64,000 nt of DNA from Bacteroidota bacterium. GTDB taxonomy: Bacteria; Bacteroidota; Bacteroidia; Chitinophagales; Chitinophagaceae. Below the pieces are notes generated by a model. It was not told the origin of the DNA. It worked only from the letters and a program-made list of their open reading frames with translations, and searched no databases. A program made the position numbers and the translations under genes. The stretch covers positions 1-64,000 of the forward strand of contig JAGWWM010000002.1 in assembly GCA_018970395.1 (NCBI GenBank). The letters are read 5' to 3'. How positions within the stretch are numbered: the stretch's first letter is position 1; each line of letters starts with the position of its first letter. Positions 52,204 to 61,590 of the stretch are shown in pieces.

Positions 52204-54135
52204 TTGAAAAAGAAATTGTTATTGGTGGCTGCTCTGATATTCAGCAGCTACGCACGGGCACAACAAGACAGTGCCGTCAAATCTCTCGATGAAATAATCA
52301 TCACCGCCAACCGAATCGAACAAAAACAATCGCAAACCGGTAAAGTCATTACAGTAATCGGTAAAGAAACACTGAACAAAAGCCAGGGCAAATCGCTCGC
52401 GCAGGTATTGAATGAACAAGCGGGCATCACCGTCAACGGAGCGCTCAACAATCCGGGCACGGTGCAAACGGTTTATATGCGCGGTGCCAATAGCGGAAGG
52501 GTTTTGATCATGATTGACGGAATGCCTATCAACGATCCCTCCCAGATCAACAATGAATTTGATCTCAACCTCATACAACTTAATGAAGTCGAAAGAATAG
52601 AAATTGCCCGAGGCGCTCAATCTACTTTATACGGCAGCGATGCGGTAACGGGTGTAATCAATATCATTACGACCAAAACAGATATTAAAAAACCTGTCAA
52701 TATCAAAGCGGGTGTTACCAGTGGAAATCTGGGAATTTTTCGGAGCAACGTACAAGTTTTCGGAAAAGCCAACAAACTGGAATATCAGTTGAAGACTGCT
52801 CAATTTCGTGCAAACGGATTTTCCACTGCTCAAGATGAAAAACAAACAGGTCAGTTCGATCAGGATGGATTTAACGGAAAAAATATCAGCGCCTCTTTAA
52901 AATATCACATCGCTCCGGATTTGTCTATTCGCGGATTCATTCAGAACAATGACTATAAAACAGATCTGGACAACGGAGCTTTTACAGATGATAAAGACTT
53001 CACTCAAAAAAGCACCAATCTGAATACGGGAGGCAGCATCAACTGGAAAAATAAAATCGTCAACCTCACTGCCAACTTCATGTACTCGCAGTCTCGCCGA
53101 AATTTTCTGGATGACAGCACCAGCATTGGAGGATTTTCAAAATTTGTAAAAGATGATTATTACAGCCAAAGCCGATTCGGAGAAATCTTCGCTTCCTTCA
53201 ATATTCATCCACAACTCGTATTGCTGACCGGCTATGATATGCGAATATCTTCCTTTAACAACCAATTTCTTTCCATCAGTTCCTTCGGTCCTTTCAACAG
53301 TGAGTTTAAAGACACTTCCATTCGTCAGGAGTCTTTGTATGCTTCGCTTATTTTCAATTCAGCCGATAAAAAATTCAATATGGAGCTGGGGGGAAGAATT
53401 AATGTGAATAGCAAATACGGAAGCAATTATACCTACACGCTCAATCCGTCTTACCATATCAGCAAGAACATTCAAGTATTTGGAAGCATTGCAACCGGAT
53501 TTAAAGTGCCGAGTCTGTTTCAACTGTATTCAGGATTTGCCGGCAACGATCGGCTGCGTCCGGAAGAGAGCATCAATTATGAAGGAGGAGTAGGATATAC
53601 CGGAAAACAACTCCGTCACCGATTCGTTTTCTTCCATCGTAAGGTGAACAGAGGAATTGATTTTGACTATGTGAATTTCAAATATTACAATATACCCAAT
53701 CAGCGCGCGAATGGATTGGAATATGAAATCGCCTGGCAGCCATTCAAAAATATTGATGTCAATGCAAACGCTACTTGGATAGGTGGACAAGAATTTGTGC
53801 AAAGCAGAATTACCACCAAAGACAGCAGTTATGCTTATTTATTGAGAAGACCAGCGCTGCAAGCCAATCTGCAACTGGGTTATCGTTTTAAAGAAGCCTG
53901 GTATTTTTCAGTAAGTGCAAGATATGTGAGCGCACGCTATGATGTCGGCGGATTTCAGATGCCGGATGTGCGGCTGAATGATTATTTCATTGCCAATGCT
54001 TATTTATCTTATACTAAAAAGTATGGTAAAATATTTATTGACCTGCAAAACTTTACCAATACTGTTTTTTATGATATCAGAGGATTTAACAGCATTCCGA
54101 TGATCGCACAGGCAGGACTGCAACTGGAATGGTAA
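52204..54135 (+). CDS. btuB: TonB-dependent cobalamin outer membrane transporter BtuB
   Basis: 643 residues. A signal peptide (LLLVAALIFSSYARA) is followed by the TonB box SLDEIIITANRIEQ, a plug domain (VYMRGANSGRVLIMIDGMPI; RGAQSTLYGSDAVTGVINII) and a barrel ending AQAGLQLEW. Family membership alone does not fix the ligand, but the riboswitch and cobT-cobS-cobC downstream identify cobalamin or other corrinoids. The start is a TTG at 52204 encoding MKKKLLLVAAL; no ATG or GTG would keep the signal peptide. Weak initiation could add to riboswitch control. Confidence 0.92.
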   Translation: MKKKLLLVAALIFSSYARAQQDSAVKSLDEIIITANRIEQKQSQTGKVITVIGKETLNKSQGKSLAQVLNEQAGITVNGALNNPGTVQTVYMRGANSGRVLIMIDGMPINDPSQINNEFDLNLIQLNEVERIEIARGAQSTLYGSDAVTGVINIITTKTDIKKPVNIKAGVTSGNLGIFRSNVQVFGKANKLEYQLKTAQFRANGFSTAQDEKQTGQFDQDGFNGKNISASLKYHIAPDLSIRGFIQNNDYKTDLDNGAFTDDKDFTQKSTNLNTGGSINWKNKIVNLTANFMYSQSRRNFLDDSTSIGGFSKFVKDDYYSQSRFGEIFASFNIHPQLVLLTGYDMRISSFNNQFLSISSFGPFNSEFKDTSIRQESLYASLIFNSADKKFNMELGGRINVNSKYGSNYTYTLNPSYHISKNIQVFGSIATGFKVPSLFQLYSGFAGNDRLRPEESINYEGGVGYTGKQLRHRFVFFHRKVNRGIDFDYVNFKYYNIPNQRANGLEYEIAWQPFKNIDVNANATWIGGQEFVQSRITTKDSSYAYLLRRPALQANLQLGYRFKEAWYFSVSARYVSARYDVGGFQMPDVRLNDYFIANAYLSYTKKYGKIFIDLQNFTNTVFYDIRGFNSIPMIAQAGLQLEW

Positions 54136-54157
54136 TTTTTCAGTAACACTTACTATC

Positions 54158-55180
54158 ATGACGCTCAGCGAACAACTACAACATAAAATCAATCAGAAGA
54201 CCAAGCCACTCGGTTCACTGGGCAGGTTGGAGAAGATTGCATTACAGGTTGGACTCATTCAGCAAAGTTTGGCTCCGGTTATCAACCATCCGCATATCAT
54301 TGTATTTGCTGCAGATCATGGCATTGCTGAACATGGCGTTGTGAATCCTTACCCACAATCGGTCACCGCACAGATGGTGCTGAACTTTATCAACGGAGGC
54401 GCTGCGATCAATGTATTTTGTAAACAGTCGGGCATTCAATTGAAAGTAGTGGATGCAGGCGTGAAATATGATTTTGATCCTGCGCTTCCCATTATACATG
54501 CATCAGTGGGCAAAGGCACATCAGATTACAGCAAGGGCAATGCGATGCAAGCACAGCAAGTGCATGAGTGTATTGATAAGGGAAGAAAGATTGTTGCAGA
54601 TCTTCATAAAACCGGATGCAATTGCGTGGGCTTTGGAGAAATGGGCATCGGCAACAGTTCTGCTGCAGCACTGATTCTTCATCACTATACCGGTTTACCC
54701 ATCCATGAATGCGTGGGAAGAGGAACGGGCGCAGATGACACGCTGCTTTTACAAAAACAAAAAGTGCTGCAAGAAGTGAGTGTCTTTCATCATTTATCAA
54801 AGGGAACGCACAACGCAGAAGAACTTTTATCAAGAATCGGCGGCTTTGAAATAGCGATGATGGTTGGCGCTTATCTGGAAGCGAAAGAAAGAAATATGGT
54901 GATTGCCGTGGACGGATTCATTGCCACTGCGGCGCTGATGACCGCTCATGCCTTAGATGAAAAGGTCATTGATTATTGCATTTTTGCGCATTGCAGTGAG
55001 GAGCAAGGTCACCAGCACATGCTCCAATATTTCAATGCAACGCCGCTGTTGCAGTTAGGACTTCGTTTGGGAGAGGGTACAGGTGCGGCATTAGCCATAC
55101 CTTTGATTCAGCAGGCTGTTGCTTTTTTAAACCAGATGGCAAGTTTTGAAAGTGCCGGTGTGGATACAAAAAAAATATGA
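54158..55180 (+). CDS. cobT: Nicotinate-nucleotide--dimethylbenzimidazole phosphoribosyltransferase CobT
   Basis: 340 residues. It activates the lower-ligand base as alpha-ribazole phosphate. Signatures: KPLGSLGRLEKIA at the start, VFAADHGIAEHGV, GEMGIGNSSAAALIL near 168, and the catalytic Glu in LRLGEGTGAALAIPLI near 312. It starts 22 bp after btuB and its end overlaps cobS by 4 bp (ATGA), so translation is probably coupled. Confidence 0.95.
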   Translation: MTLSEQLQHKINQKTKPLGSLGRLEKIALQVGLIQQSLAPVINHPHIIVFAADHGIAEHGVVNPYPQSVTAQMVLNFINGGAAINVFCKQSGIQLKVVDAGVKYDFDPALPIIHASVGKGTSDYSKGNAMQAQQVHECIDKGRKIVADLHKTGCNCVGFGEMGIGNSSAAALILHHYTGLPIHECVGRGTGADDTLLLQKQKVLQEVSVFHHLSKGTHNAEELLSRIGGFEIAMMVGAYLEAKERNMVIAVDGFIATAALMTAHALDEKVIDYCIFAHCSEEQGHQHMLQYFNATPLLQLGLRLGEGTGAALAIPLIQQAVAFLNQMASFESAGVDTKKI

Positions 55181-55932
55181 AAAAAGAAATCGACATATTC
55201 TTTACGGCGCTCATGTTTTACACGCGGATACCTTGTCCGCCCAACATCACCCATGATCCGGAATATTTAAATAAAGCCACGAGATATTTCCCTTTGATGG
55301 GATGGGTTGTAGGCGGCATTTGTGCGTTGGTCTATTGGTTATCTGCTCATATATTCAGTATTCCAATTGCGCTGTTACTATCCATGGTTGCAGGTATTAT
55401 CACTACCGGTGCTTTTCATGAGGACGGATTTGCAGATGTTTGTGATGGGTTTGGAGGCGGATGGACAAAAGAAAAGATTCTGGAGATCATGAAAGACAGT
55501 CGCACCGGAGCCTATGGTGCGATTGGTATCGGCCTTTTATTATTATTCAAATTTGTTGCGCTTACTGAAATACCGATTTCCCAATTATTTATTGTTATTA
55601 TTGCTGCCCACAGCTTCAGCAGACTCTGTGCGGTGGGAATGATAGCATCCAGTGTTTATGTGCGGGAGAATGAAGATGCGAAGGCAAAGCCCTTGGCGAA
55701 AACAATTACAGTAAAAGAAATTGTTCCGGCAACCATTTTGGGAATCGCTCCTCTTTTTTTATTGGGAAAATTCAGCATTGCTATTCTTTTACCCATTGCA
55801 ATTCTCATTTACATGCGCTCTTATTTTCATAAATGGATTGGGGGTTACACAGGAGATTGTCTGGGTGCCATTCAACAAGTAACAGAACTGGCCTTTTATC
55901 TTGGTATTCTTGCAGCATGGAAATTTATCTGA
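55177..55932 (+). CDS. cobS: Adenosylcobinamide-GDP ribazoletransferase CobS
   Basis: 251 residues, an integral membrane enzyme that joins alpha-ribazole to adenosylcobinamide-GDP, the last assembly step. The family motifs are FFTALMFYTRIPCP, GAFHEDGFADVCDGFGGG near 85 (metal-binding acidic residues) and MKDSRTGAYGAIGIG. About six membrane segments. It overlaps both cobT and cobC, so the three are tightly coupled. Confidence 0.95.
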   Translation: MKKEIDIFFTALMFYTRIPCPPNITHDPEYLNKATRYFPLMGWVVGGICALVYWLSAHIFSIPIALLLSMVAGIITTGAFHEDGFADVCDGFGGGWTKEKILEIMKDSRTGAYGAIGIGLLLLFKFVALTEIPISQLFIVIIAAHSFSRLCAVGMIASSVYVRENEDAKAKPLAKTITVKEIVPATILGIAPLFLLGKFSIAILLPIAILIYMRSYFHKWIGGYTGDCLGAIQQVTELAFYLGILAAWKFI

Positions 55933-56444
55933 TTCGTCATACCACCCCTGCCATTGCTACCGGAATCTGTTACGGACAGGCGGATATTGAGGTGGCAGAG
56001 AGTTTTAAAGAAGAAGCAGCCCACATTCAGGAGCAACTTCCCAATGAAATTATTTGTTACAGCAGTCCATTGAAACGATGCAGTCAGCTTGCTAAGCATA
56101 TTTATCCCAATGCAGCAATAGTATATGCAGATGAATTGAAAGAAATGTATTTCGGTGAGTGGGAGTTGCAGTCATGGGATCATATTCCGAATGAACCACT
56201 GAATGTTTGGATGAAAGATTTTGTCAATGTGCGTGTGCCCGGGGGAGAAAATTATCTGGATTTATACAGTCGTACCATTTCATTCTATAATCAAGTAATC
56301 ATTAAAAATCAGCCTGCTGCCATCTTCACGCATAGCGGCAATATCCGAAGTATTTTATCCTACACCAACAAGGTTCCGCTGGAGGAATCTTTCTCTAAGT
56401 TTAAGATCGGGTATGGGGAGGTGGTGAAGTTACCGCTTCGCTAG
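55917..56444 (+). CDS. cobC: Histidine phosphatase, alpha-ribazole phosphatase CobC-like
   Basis: 176 residues from ATG 55917, inside the cobS end; an in-frame start at 55833 lies deep in cobS and lacks family similarity. The catalytic RH motif is MEIYLIRHTTP; the second Arg is in CYSSPLKRCSQLA, and the second His in FTHSGNIRSIL. Its place behind cobS indicates removal of the phosphate from alpha-ribazole phosphate or adenosylcobalamin phosphate. Its 3' end overlaps that of the convergent gene at 56430 by 15 bp. Confidence 0.88.
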   Translation: MEIYLIRHTTPAIATGICYGQADIEVAESFKEEAAHIQEQLPNEIICYSSPLKRCSQLAKHIYPNAAIVYADELKEMYFGEWELQSWDHIPNEPLNVWMKDFVNVRVPGGENYLDLYSRTISFYNQVIIKNQPAAIFTHSGNIRSILSYTNKVPLEESFSKFKIGYGEVVKLPLR

Positions 56445-57782
56445 CTGCCCCACCATTTCAAATAAATCCTTCGCCGGTTTCTTGACACTGTTCAGTCGGA
56501 TATCGGTTGTACCGGATTTTAGTTTTCGAAGAATTTCGTCGTGTGTAACCGTAGCGACTGATCCGTCATTCAATACCGCAACTATCTGGTATTTTTTATC
56601 CGCGGGGAACGGAAATTTTTCCCAATCTTTTCTGTGAATCGTGATCACGGTATTGTTCTCTTCAAAAATCAGATAGGCATAATGATCTTTCTGAGAACCT
56701 TTTAAATCAGATTCAAAATCAAAAATTGCATGGGTAATGATTGTTTCTGTTTTAAGAATCCGGTCAATATTCCACACTCCCATATTGTTGGCTTCAAAAG
56801 AATTGACCAGGTCGGCTTGTAATTTTACCCTTTCCAATTCTTCCTCATTTTGTTTCACCAGCAATTCATACGCTTTCATCTTTTCAGAAAAGGCCAGACG
56901 ATTTTGTCGCCTGTTTTTTTCATTCATAATAGGTTGTGCGATGATCTCAAAAGGCTTTATCATTCCTTTTTCTGTACTATCAAATTGCTCGTAACTAAAG
57001 GTAATGCGGTATTCCATTTTACGCCTGTTCTTCACTTTGATATCCACCTTGCTCCAGTTTTGCCGCAAGGCAGTTTTGGCCGCTTCCAGTTTATCGTTTT
57101 CCAACAACATCCACTCCTGATTGACAAAGGGCGCTAACTCCGGATTCATTTTAAAATCGGCATCAATAAAAAAAACAAAATCCTGTTCCTGCAAACTATC
57201 ATTATACTGCTCTATTTTTTCAGAAAGCAGATTGATTTTGTTTTGCTTTCTTTCATTCTTCCGGGGAATAAAAGTGTCTTCTACCATCCAGGCAGCATCT
57301 TGCTGAAGATAATACAGATCGAAATTTTCTCCTCCTGAAAAAGCCGCCAATTCAACCTTAACGGATTGACCTTCTTTAAGCTTGAGTTCTTGATCATTTT
57401 CATAGGCTCTCATCTCAATCATTCCTCCCGACTCCAGGTGTTGGCCGTTTGAGCCTGCTATTTCCATAGGAATACCAGACATTAAAATAGCATAAGGATC
57501 ATGAATCTCTCTTACTTTGACGGTGACGGGCTGCTGTGGTTCGCTACCGTCGGCTCTTTTAAAACAACGTGCAGGAAAGATCAGTTGCGTACCCGTTGGT
57601 CGTTCCACTACCAAACTGCTATCCGGATAAATGACATATTGCTCAAAGGGTACATTCATTCCTTCCACCGGCGGACGAATCGCAATATTTTTTTCAGTTT
57701 GATTTCTAAGCGTGAACCAATAAATTCCGGCTATTGCAATTCCAACGATTGAAATTCCGGCAATAAAGGGAGTGGCTTTCAT
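56430..57782 (-). CDS. Membrane-anchored protein of unknown function
   Basis: 450 residues from the ATG at 57782. One N-terminal membrane segment (FIAGISIVGIAIAGIYWFTL) should anchor it with the rest in the periplasm. Residues about 55-175 form a beta domain: PTGTQLIFPARCFKRADG, AILMSGIPMEIAG, ESGGMIEMRAYEND and NFDLYYLQQ. This pattern recurs in many Bacteroidota envelope proteins, but I know of no assigned function. A charged, probably coiled-coil stretch (NRLAFSEKMKAYELLVKQNE) lies near 315-350. It follows the beta-propeller gene by 38 bp and is probably in the same operon. Confidence 0.7.
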   Translation of the reverse strand: MKATPFIAGISIVGIAIAGIYWFTLRNQTEKNIAIRPPVEGMNVPFEQYVIYPDSSLVVERPTGTQLIFPARCFKRADGSEPQQPVTVKVREIHDPYAILMSGIPMEIAGSNGQHLESGGMIEMRAYENDQELKLKEGQSVKVELAAFSGGENFDLYYLQQDAAWMVEDTFIPRKNERKQNKINLLSEKIEQYNDSLQEQDFVFFIDADFKMNPELAPFVNQEWMLLENDKLEAAKTALRQNWSKVDIKVKNRRKMEYRITFSYEQFDSTEKGMIKPFEIIAQPIMNEKNRRQNRLAFSEKMKAYELLVKQNEEELERVKLQADLVNSFEANNMGVWNIDRILKTETIITHAIFDFESDLKGSQKDHYAYLIFEENNTVITIHRKDWEKFPFPADKKYQIVAVLNDGSVATVTHDEILRKLKSGTTDIRLNSVKKPAKDLFEMVGQLAKR

Positions 57783-57820
57783 TTCGATACCATTTAGAAG
57801 TGAATGAATAATTTTATCTG

Positions 57821-59167
57821 TTATATTTTCGGACGGGATAGATCGTAACAATAGAGATTCCCATCAGAGCAATTAATCAGTAGATCCGGGGAACCGTCTT
57901 TATTAAAATCCTCAATCCTGGGTTGCATTTCAGATCTGCCGGGGAGCTTTAAACGCTCTACAATTTGTTTGTCTTTGAGTGCAATAATTTCAATGAAACC
58001 ATTGGAATAACCTCTTAAATCATACTGAACAAGATTGACGATACATTGTCCGTATTTTTTGTAAAAAAAAGATTGATTACCAAAAAGCATATCTGAATCA
58101 TAGATATTGAATTGCTCCATAGTATCTAACCAAAAATGTTTTCTGGGTACGGTTACAGCTCTTGGAGTAGAATCCGTAATCATATTTTTAGAAATCGTGT
58201 ACAAATATTCGCGGTTATTAAGGAGCAGCTCATTGCCATTTTTACATAGATTCAACCCTGTGGAATAGTATGCATTAAAATGATGAATGAGTTGATATTG
58301 CCCATTCGGTTTTATTTTAATTAAATCAGAACCGGTATAATGATCAGCTTTGGGTGCACCTACTGCCCAAAAACCATCGCTGCCTTTAGCGCTCGGAGCA
58401 GCTTGAATAGCATAAATCGTAAGTTTATCATTCTTCCATAAGAGCGAACCATTGCTCCCATTAATAGCATACAAGGTACCTGAAAGAGTGAGATAAAGAA
58501 GATCCTCAGTACCATCACGGTTAAGATCACATTGAATAGGTTTTATAAAGAAAAATCCCGTGTTGCTGAAAAAAGCTTTCACCTTAAAAACATATCTGTT
58601 ATCCGTCGGTTTCCAACCATAAAAACCAGGAGCATAGTAAGTCCAGATGGTTTTCCCCTTTTCGGGTTCAACCGCTCTTACTTCTCCGCTCTCGGTAGCA
58701 TATACAATCATCGGTTTCCCTTGATGATAAAGTAATACAGGTTCATGTTCTACATCTCCCGAAACAGGTTTAATCCAAATGATTTTACCGTCCATTGAAG
58801 CGCAAATCAGCTCCTCATTATCATTGGTATAATAGAGCTTCTGATTCAATTCAAGCAAGCCATTTACATCCATATCTCCAATCATTTCGTTTCCGAAACG
58901 TTGTACAATTTTCCCGTTTTTTCGGTTGATCTTATAAACACCTGATTGGGGGTCCGATAATGAGTAATCCTTGTATTGCTCGCCATTGGAACCAATAATG
59001 ATTTCATTGGGCGTTAGCAACAAATTTTCTCTGAAGCTGACATTTCCGATTGATGCTTTCCAGTGTATCGGAAAGATCTTTTCAATGGGCGTAAATTGAA
59101 TTTCTTCTTCGGAAGCGGAGGGCGTCAGGAAGAGAGCAGTAAAGCCGATGAGAAGGAGTCGTAACAT
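57821..59167 (-). CDS. Secreted PQQ/FG-GAP-like beta-propeller protein
   Basis: 448 residues with a signal peptide (LLLIGFTALFLTPSAS). Repeated blades read like PQQ-type repeats (LICASMDGKIIWIKPVSGD, GEVRAVEPEKGKTIWTYYAP, LYAINGSNGSLLWKND), with FG-GAP-like Asp-rich turns (DLNRDGTEDLLYL, DFNKDGSPDLLINC). This suggests a calcium-binding propeller, probably for protein interaction and not an enzyme, since quinone ligands cannot be assigned. It is the first gene of an operon with the anchored protein downstream and divergent from rel. Confidence 0.75.
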   Translation of the reverse strand: MLRLLLIGFTALFLTPSASEEEIQFTPIEKIFPIHWKASIGNVSFRENLLLTPNEIIIGSNGEQYKDYSLSDPQSGVYKINRKNGKIVQRFGNEMIGDMDVNGLLELNQKLYYTNDNEELICASMDGKIIWIKPVSGDVEHEPVLLYHQGKPMIVYATESGEVRAVEPEKGKTIWTYYAPGFYGWKPTDNRYVFKVKAFFSNTGFFFIKPIQCDLNRDGTEDLLYLTLSGTLYAINGSNGSLLWKNDKLTIYAIQAAPSAKGSDGFWAVGAPKADHYTGSDLIKIKPNGQYQLIHHFNAYYSTGLNLCKNGNELLLNNREYLYTISKNMITDSTPRAVTVPRKHFWLDTMEQFNIYDSDMLFGNQSFFYKKYGQCIVNLVQYDLRGYSNGFIEIIALKDKQIVERLKLPGRSEMQPRIEDFNKDGSPDLLINCSDGNLYCYDLSRPKI

Positions 59168-59250
59168 GGCAGTAGATTTAGGATTAATAAAAGCGTTCTG
59201 CTTATAAGTAACGAGCCGGTAAAAAGGTTCTTACAAATCAACTGCCAATG

Positions 59251-59282
59251 TTGTGTTAAGGTTGATGTTTGTTGTAAATTTG
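59251..59282 (+). promoter_or_regulatory. Promoter of rel
   Basis: TTG (59251-59253), 21 bp, TAAATTTG (59275-59282). The transcription start should be at about 59286-59289, which coincides with the TTG start codon of rel at 59288. Confidence 0.6.
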
Positions 59283-59287
59283 TAAAG

Positions 59288-61525
59288 TTGAGTCAACTTG
59301 CCACCATACCACCTTATACGCTGAATGCGGAGCAGGAAAAAAAAGAAATCCTGCGGCAGTATCGTTCGCTGCTGCGATTGCTGAAATCCAAACTCAAAAA
59401 GGGAGACAAAGAATTATTACGCGTGGCATTTGAAATAGCAGCGGACGCACATCGTACCATGCGTAGAAAAACCGGAGAGCCTTATATCCTTCATCCGTTG
59501 GCTGTGGCGCAAATTTGTGTAGAAGAAATCGGTCTGGGTGTTCGGTCCACCATCTGCGCGCTGCTGCACGATACCGTGGAAGACACGGATGTAACGCTCG
59601 ACGATCTGGAACATGAATTTGGCAGTGAAATCGCAAGAATCATTGACGGACTGACGAAAATCTCGAATGTGGTGGACACCAATTCCACACAACAGGCAGA
59701 GAACTTCAAGAAAATATTGCTTACCCTTACCGATGATCCGAGGGTCATTCTGATTAAACTAGCGGATCGCTTGCACAATATGCGAACGCTCGACGGCATG
59801 CGCCGTGAAAAGCAACTCAAAATTGCAAGTGAAACGATTTATATCTACGCGCCACTGGCACATCGACTGGGCTTATACAATATCAAAACGGAAATGGAAG
59901 ATCTCTCCATGAAATACATGGAGCCCGATATTTACCGAGACATCGCAAAAAAACTGGCTGAAACCAAAAGAGAAAGGAGTCGTTACATCAATGAATTTAT
60001 CAAGCCGGTAAAAGAACGCATGGAAAAAGCGGGCTTTACCACTTTCGACATTTACGGTCGGCCGAAATCCATCCATTCCATTTCCAATAAAATCAAAAAA
60101 AAGGGCGTATCCTTCGAAGAAGTGTATGACCTTTTTGCTATCCGCATTATCATTGATGCCCCTCAGGAAAAAGAAAAAGAAGAGTGCTGGAAAGCTTATT
60201 CGATTGTTACGGATATGTACACGCCTTCTCCCGAAAGAATGCGAGACTGGCTGAGCAATCCGAAGAACAACGGCTATGAGGCCTTGCATACCACCGTAAT
60301 GGGGCCTCAAGGCAAATGGGTGGAGGTACAGATACGCAGTCGGCGGATGAATGAAATTGCGGAGAAAGGATTGGCAGCGCACTGGAAATACAAGGAAGGC
60401 AGCGGAGATGAAGATCGTTTTGATAAATGGTTTCAGAATATCCGGGAAGTGCTCAACAATCAGGAGAGCAGCTCTCTAGATTTTTTACAGGATTTTAAAA
60501 GCTCATTCCTTGCGGAAGAAATTTATGTCTATACTCCAAAGGGAGATGTGAAAATGTTGCCTGTAGGTGCGACTGCGCTCGATTTTGCATTCCATGTGCA
60601 CTCCGATGTGGGCAGTCATTGCATCGGCGCGAAAGTGAATCATAAGCTGGTGCCCATTGCCCATAAACTTCGCAGCGGAGATCAGGTTGAAATCATCACG
60701 AGCAGCAAACAAAAACCCGGAGAAGACTGGCTGAATATCGTGGTTACCGCTAAAGCAAGAAACCGTATTAAGGATGCGCTGAAAGAAGAAAAAAGAAAGA
60801 TCGCCGATGAAGGGAAATACATTATCCAGCGTAAGCTGGAACAAATGGGGGTTGCTTATGATCTTACCAATATAGAAGTGTTGACCCATTTTTTCAAACA
60901 ACCTTCCCATCTTGAATTTTATTACAAGGTGGCCAACAAGTACATTGATCTGAAGGAATTAAAAGAAGTGCCTGTACACGGAGATCGCTTTGAATTACCT
61001 AAGCCTGTTAAACCTGCTGAAACACGAATACCTTATGACCCCTCCAAAGCATTGCCGGGAAAAGACAGTGAACTCATCATATTTGGAGAAAGCAGTGATA
61101 AAATTGTTTACACGCTCGCCAATTGTTGCAAGCCGATTCCGGGAGATGATGTGTTTGGCTTTGTCTCTATGGGAAAAGGACTCATCATTCACCGAACGAA
61201 TTGTCCGAACGCTACGCGACTGCTTTCCAATTTTGGGCATCGGGTGGTCAAAACAAAATGGGCTAAACACAAAGAGATTTCCTTTCTTACCGGCATTAAA
61301 ATCATCGGAGTGGATGATGTGGGAGCCGTAAGTAAAATACTCAGTCTGGTTTCCGGTGAAATGAAACTTAATATCAGCGCCATCACTATCGAAGCCAAAG
61401 AAGGCGTATTTGAAGGGAATATCCGCTTATTTGTACGAGATAAAGATGAACTTGATCGTCTGGTTTCAGGTCTGCTTAAATTACCGGGCATTGATAAAGT
61501 AGAGCGATACGATACCGAACAATAA
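59288..61525 (+). CDS. Bifunctional (p)ppGpp synthetase/hydrolase (Rel/SpoT family)
   Basis: 745 residues. It makes and degrades (p)ppGpp in the stringent response. The HD hydrolase domain has the metal-binding HD in CALLHDTVEDT near 94 and RLHNMRTL near 160. The synthetase domain has GRPKSIHSISNKI, EEVYDLFAIRII near 278 and NNGYEALHTTVMGP near 330. TGS (EEIYVYTPKGDVKML, from about 410) and a C-terminal ACT domain (from about 665) follow. Hydrolase residues appear intact, so it is probably bifunctional. The only in-frame start before the HD domain is a TTG at 59288. Confidence 0.94.
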   Translation: MSQLATIPPYTLNAEQEKKEILRQYRSLLRLLKSKLKKGDKELLRVAFEIAADAHRTMRRKTGEPYILHPLAVAQICVEEIGLGVRSTICALLHDTVEDTDVTLDDLEHEFGSEIARIIDGLTKISNVVDTNSTQQAENFKKILLTLTDDPRVILIKLADRLHNMRTLDGMRREKQLKIASETIYIYAPLAHRLGLYNIKTEMEDLSMKYMEPDIYRDIAKKLAETKRERSRYINEFIKPVKERMEKAGFTTFDIYGRPKSIHSISNKIKKKGVSFEEVYDLFAIRIIIDAPQEKEKEECWKAYSIVTDMYTPSPERMRDWLSNPKNNGYEALHTTVMGPQGKWVEVQIRSRRMNEIAEKGLAAHWKYKEGSGDEDRFDKWFQNIREVLNNQESSSLDFLQDFKSSFLAEEIYVYTPKGDVKMLPVGATALDFAFHVHSDVGSHCIGAKVNHKLVPIAHKLRSGDQVEIITSSKQKPGEDWLNIVVTAKARNRIKDALKEEKRKIADEGKYIIQRKLEQMGVAYDLTNIEVLTHFFKQPSHLEFYYKVANKYIDLKELKEVPVHGDRFELPKPVKPAETRIPYDPSKALPGKDSELIIFGESSDKIVYTLANCCKPIPGDDVFGFVSMGKGLIIHRTNCPNATRLLSNFGHRVVKTKWAKHKEISFLTGIKIIGVDDVGAVSKILSLVSGEMKLNISAITIEAKEGVFEGNIRLFVRDKDELDRLVSGLLKLPGIDKVERYDTEQ

Positions 61526-61556
61526 TTTTTCCTTTTTCTACCGCAAGGCTTTCACT

Positions 61557-61564
61557 TAATTTTG
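61557..61564 (+). promoter_or_regulatory. -7 box of purA
   Basis: TAATTTTG matches TAnnTTTG, with about 20 nt of leader before the purA ATG. Confidence 0.5.
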
Positions 61565-61590
61565 CCACTGCAATTTAAATAATCAAAAAT

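Noticed and set aside
55833-55916. Upstream start for cobC
   Set aside because: It lies within cobS and has no similarity to histidine phosphatases; MEIYLIRHTTP at 55917 is the usual start.
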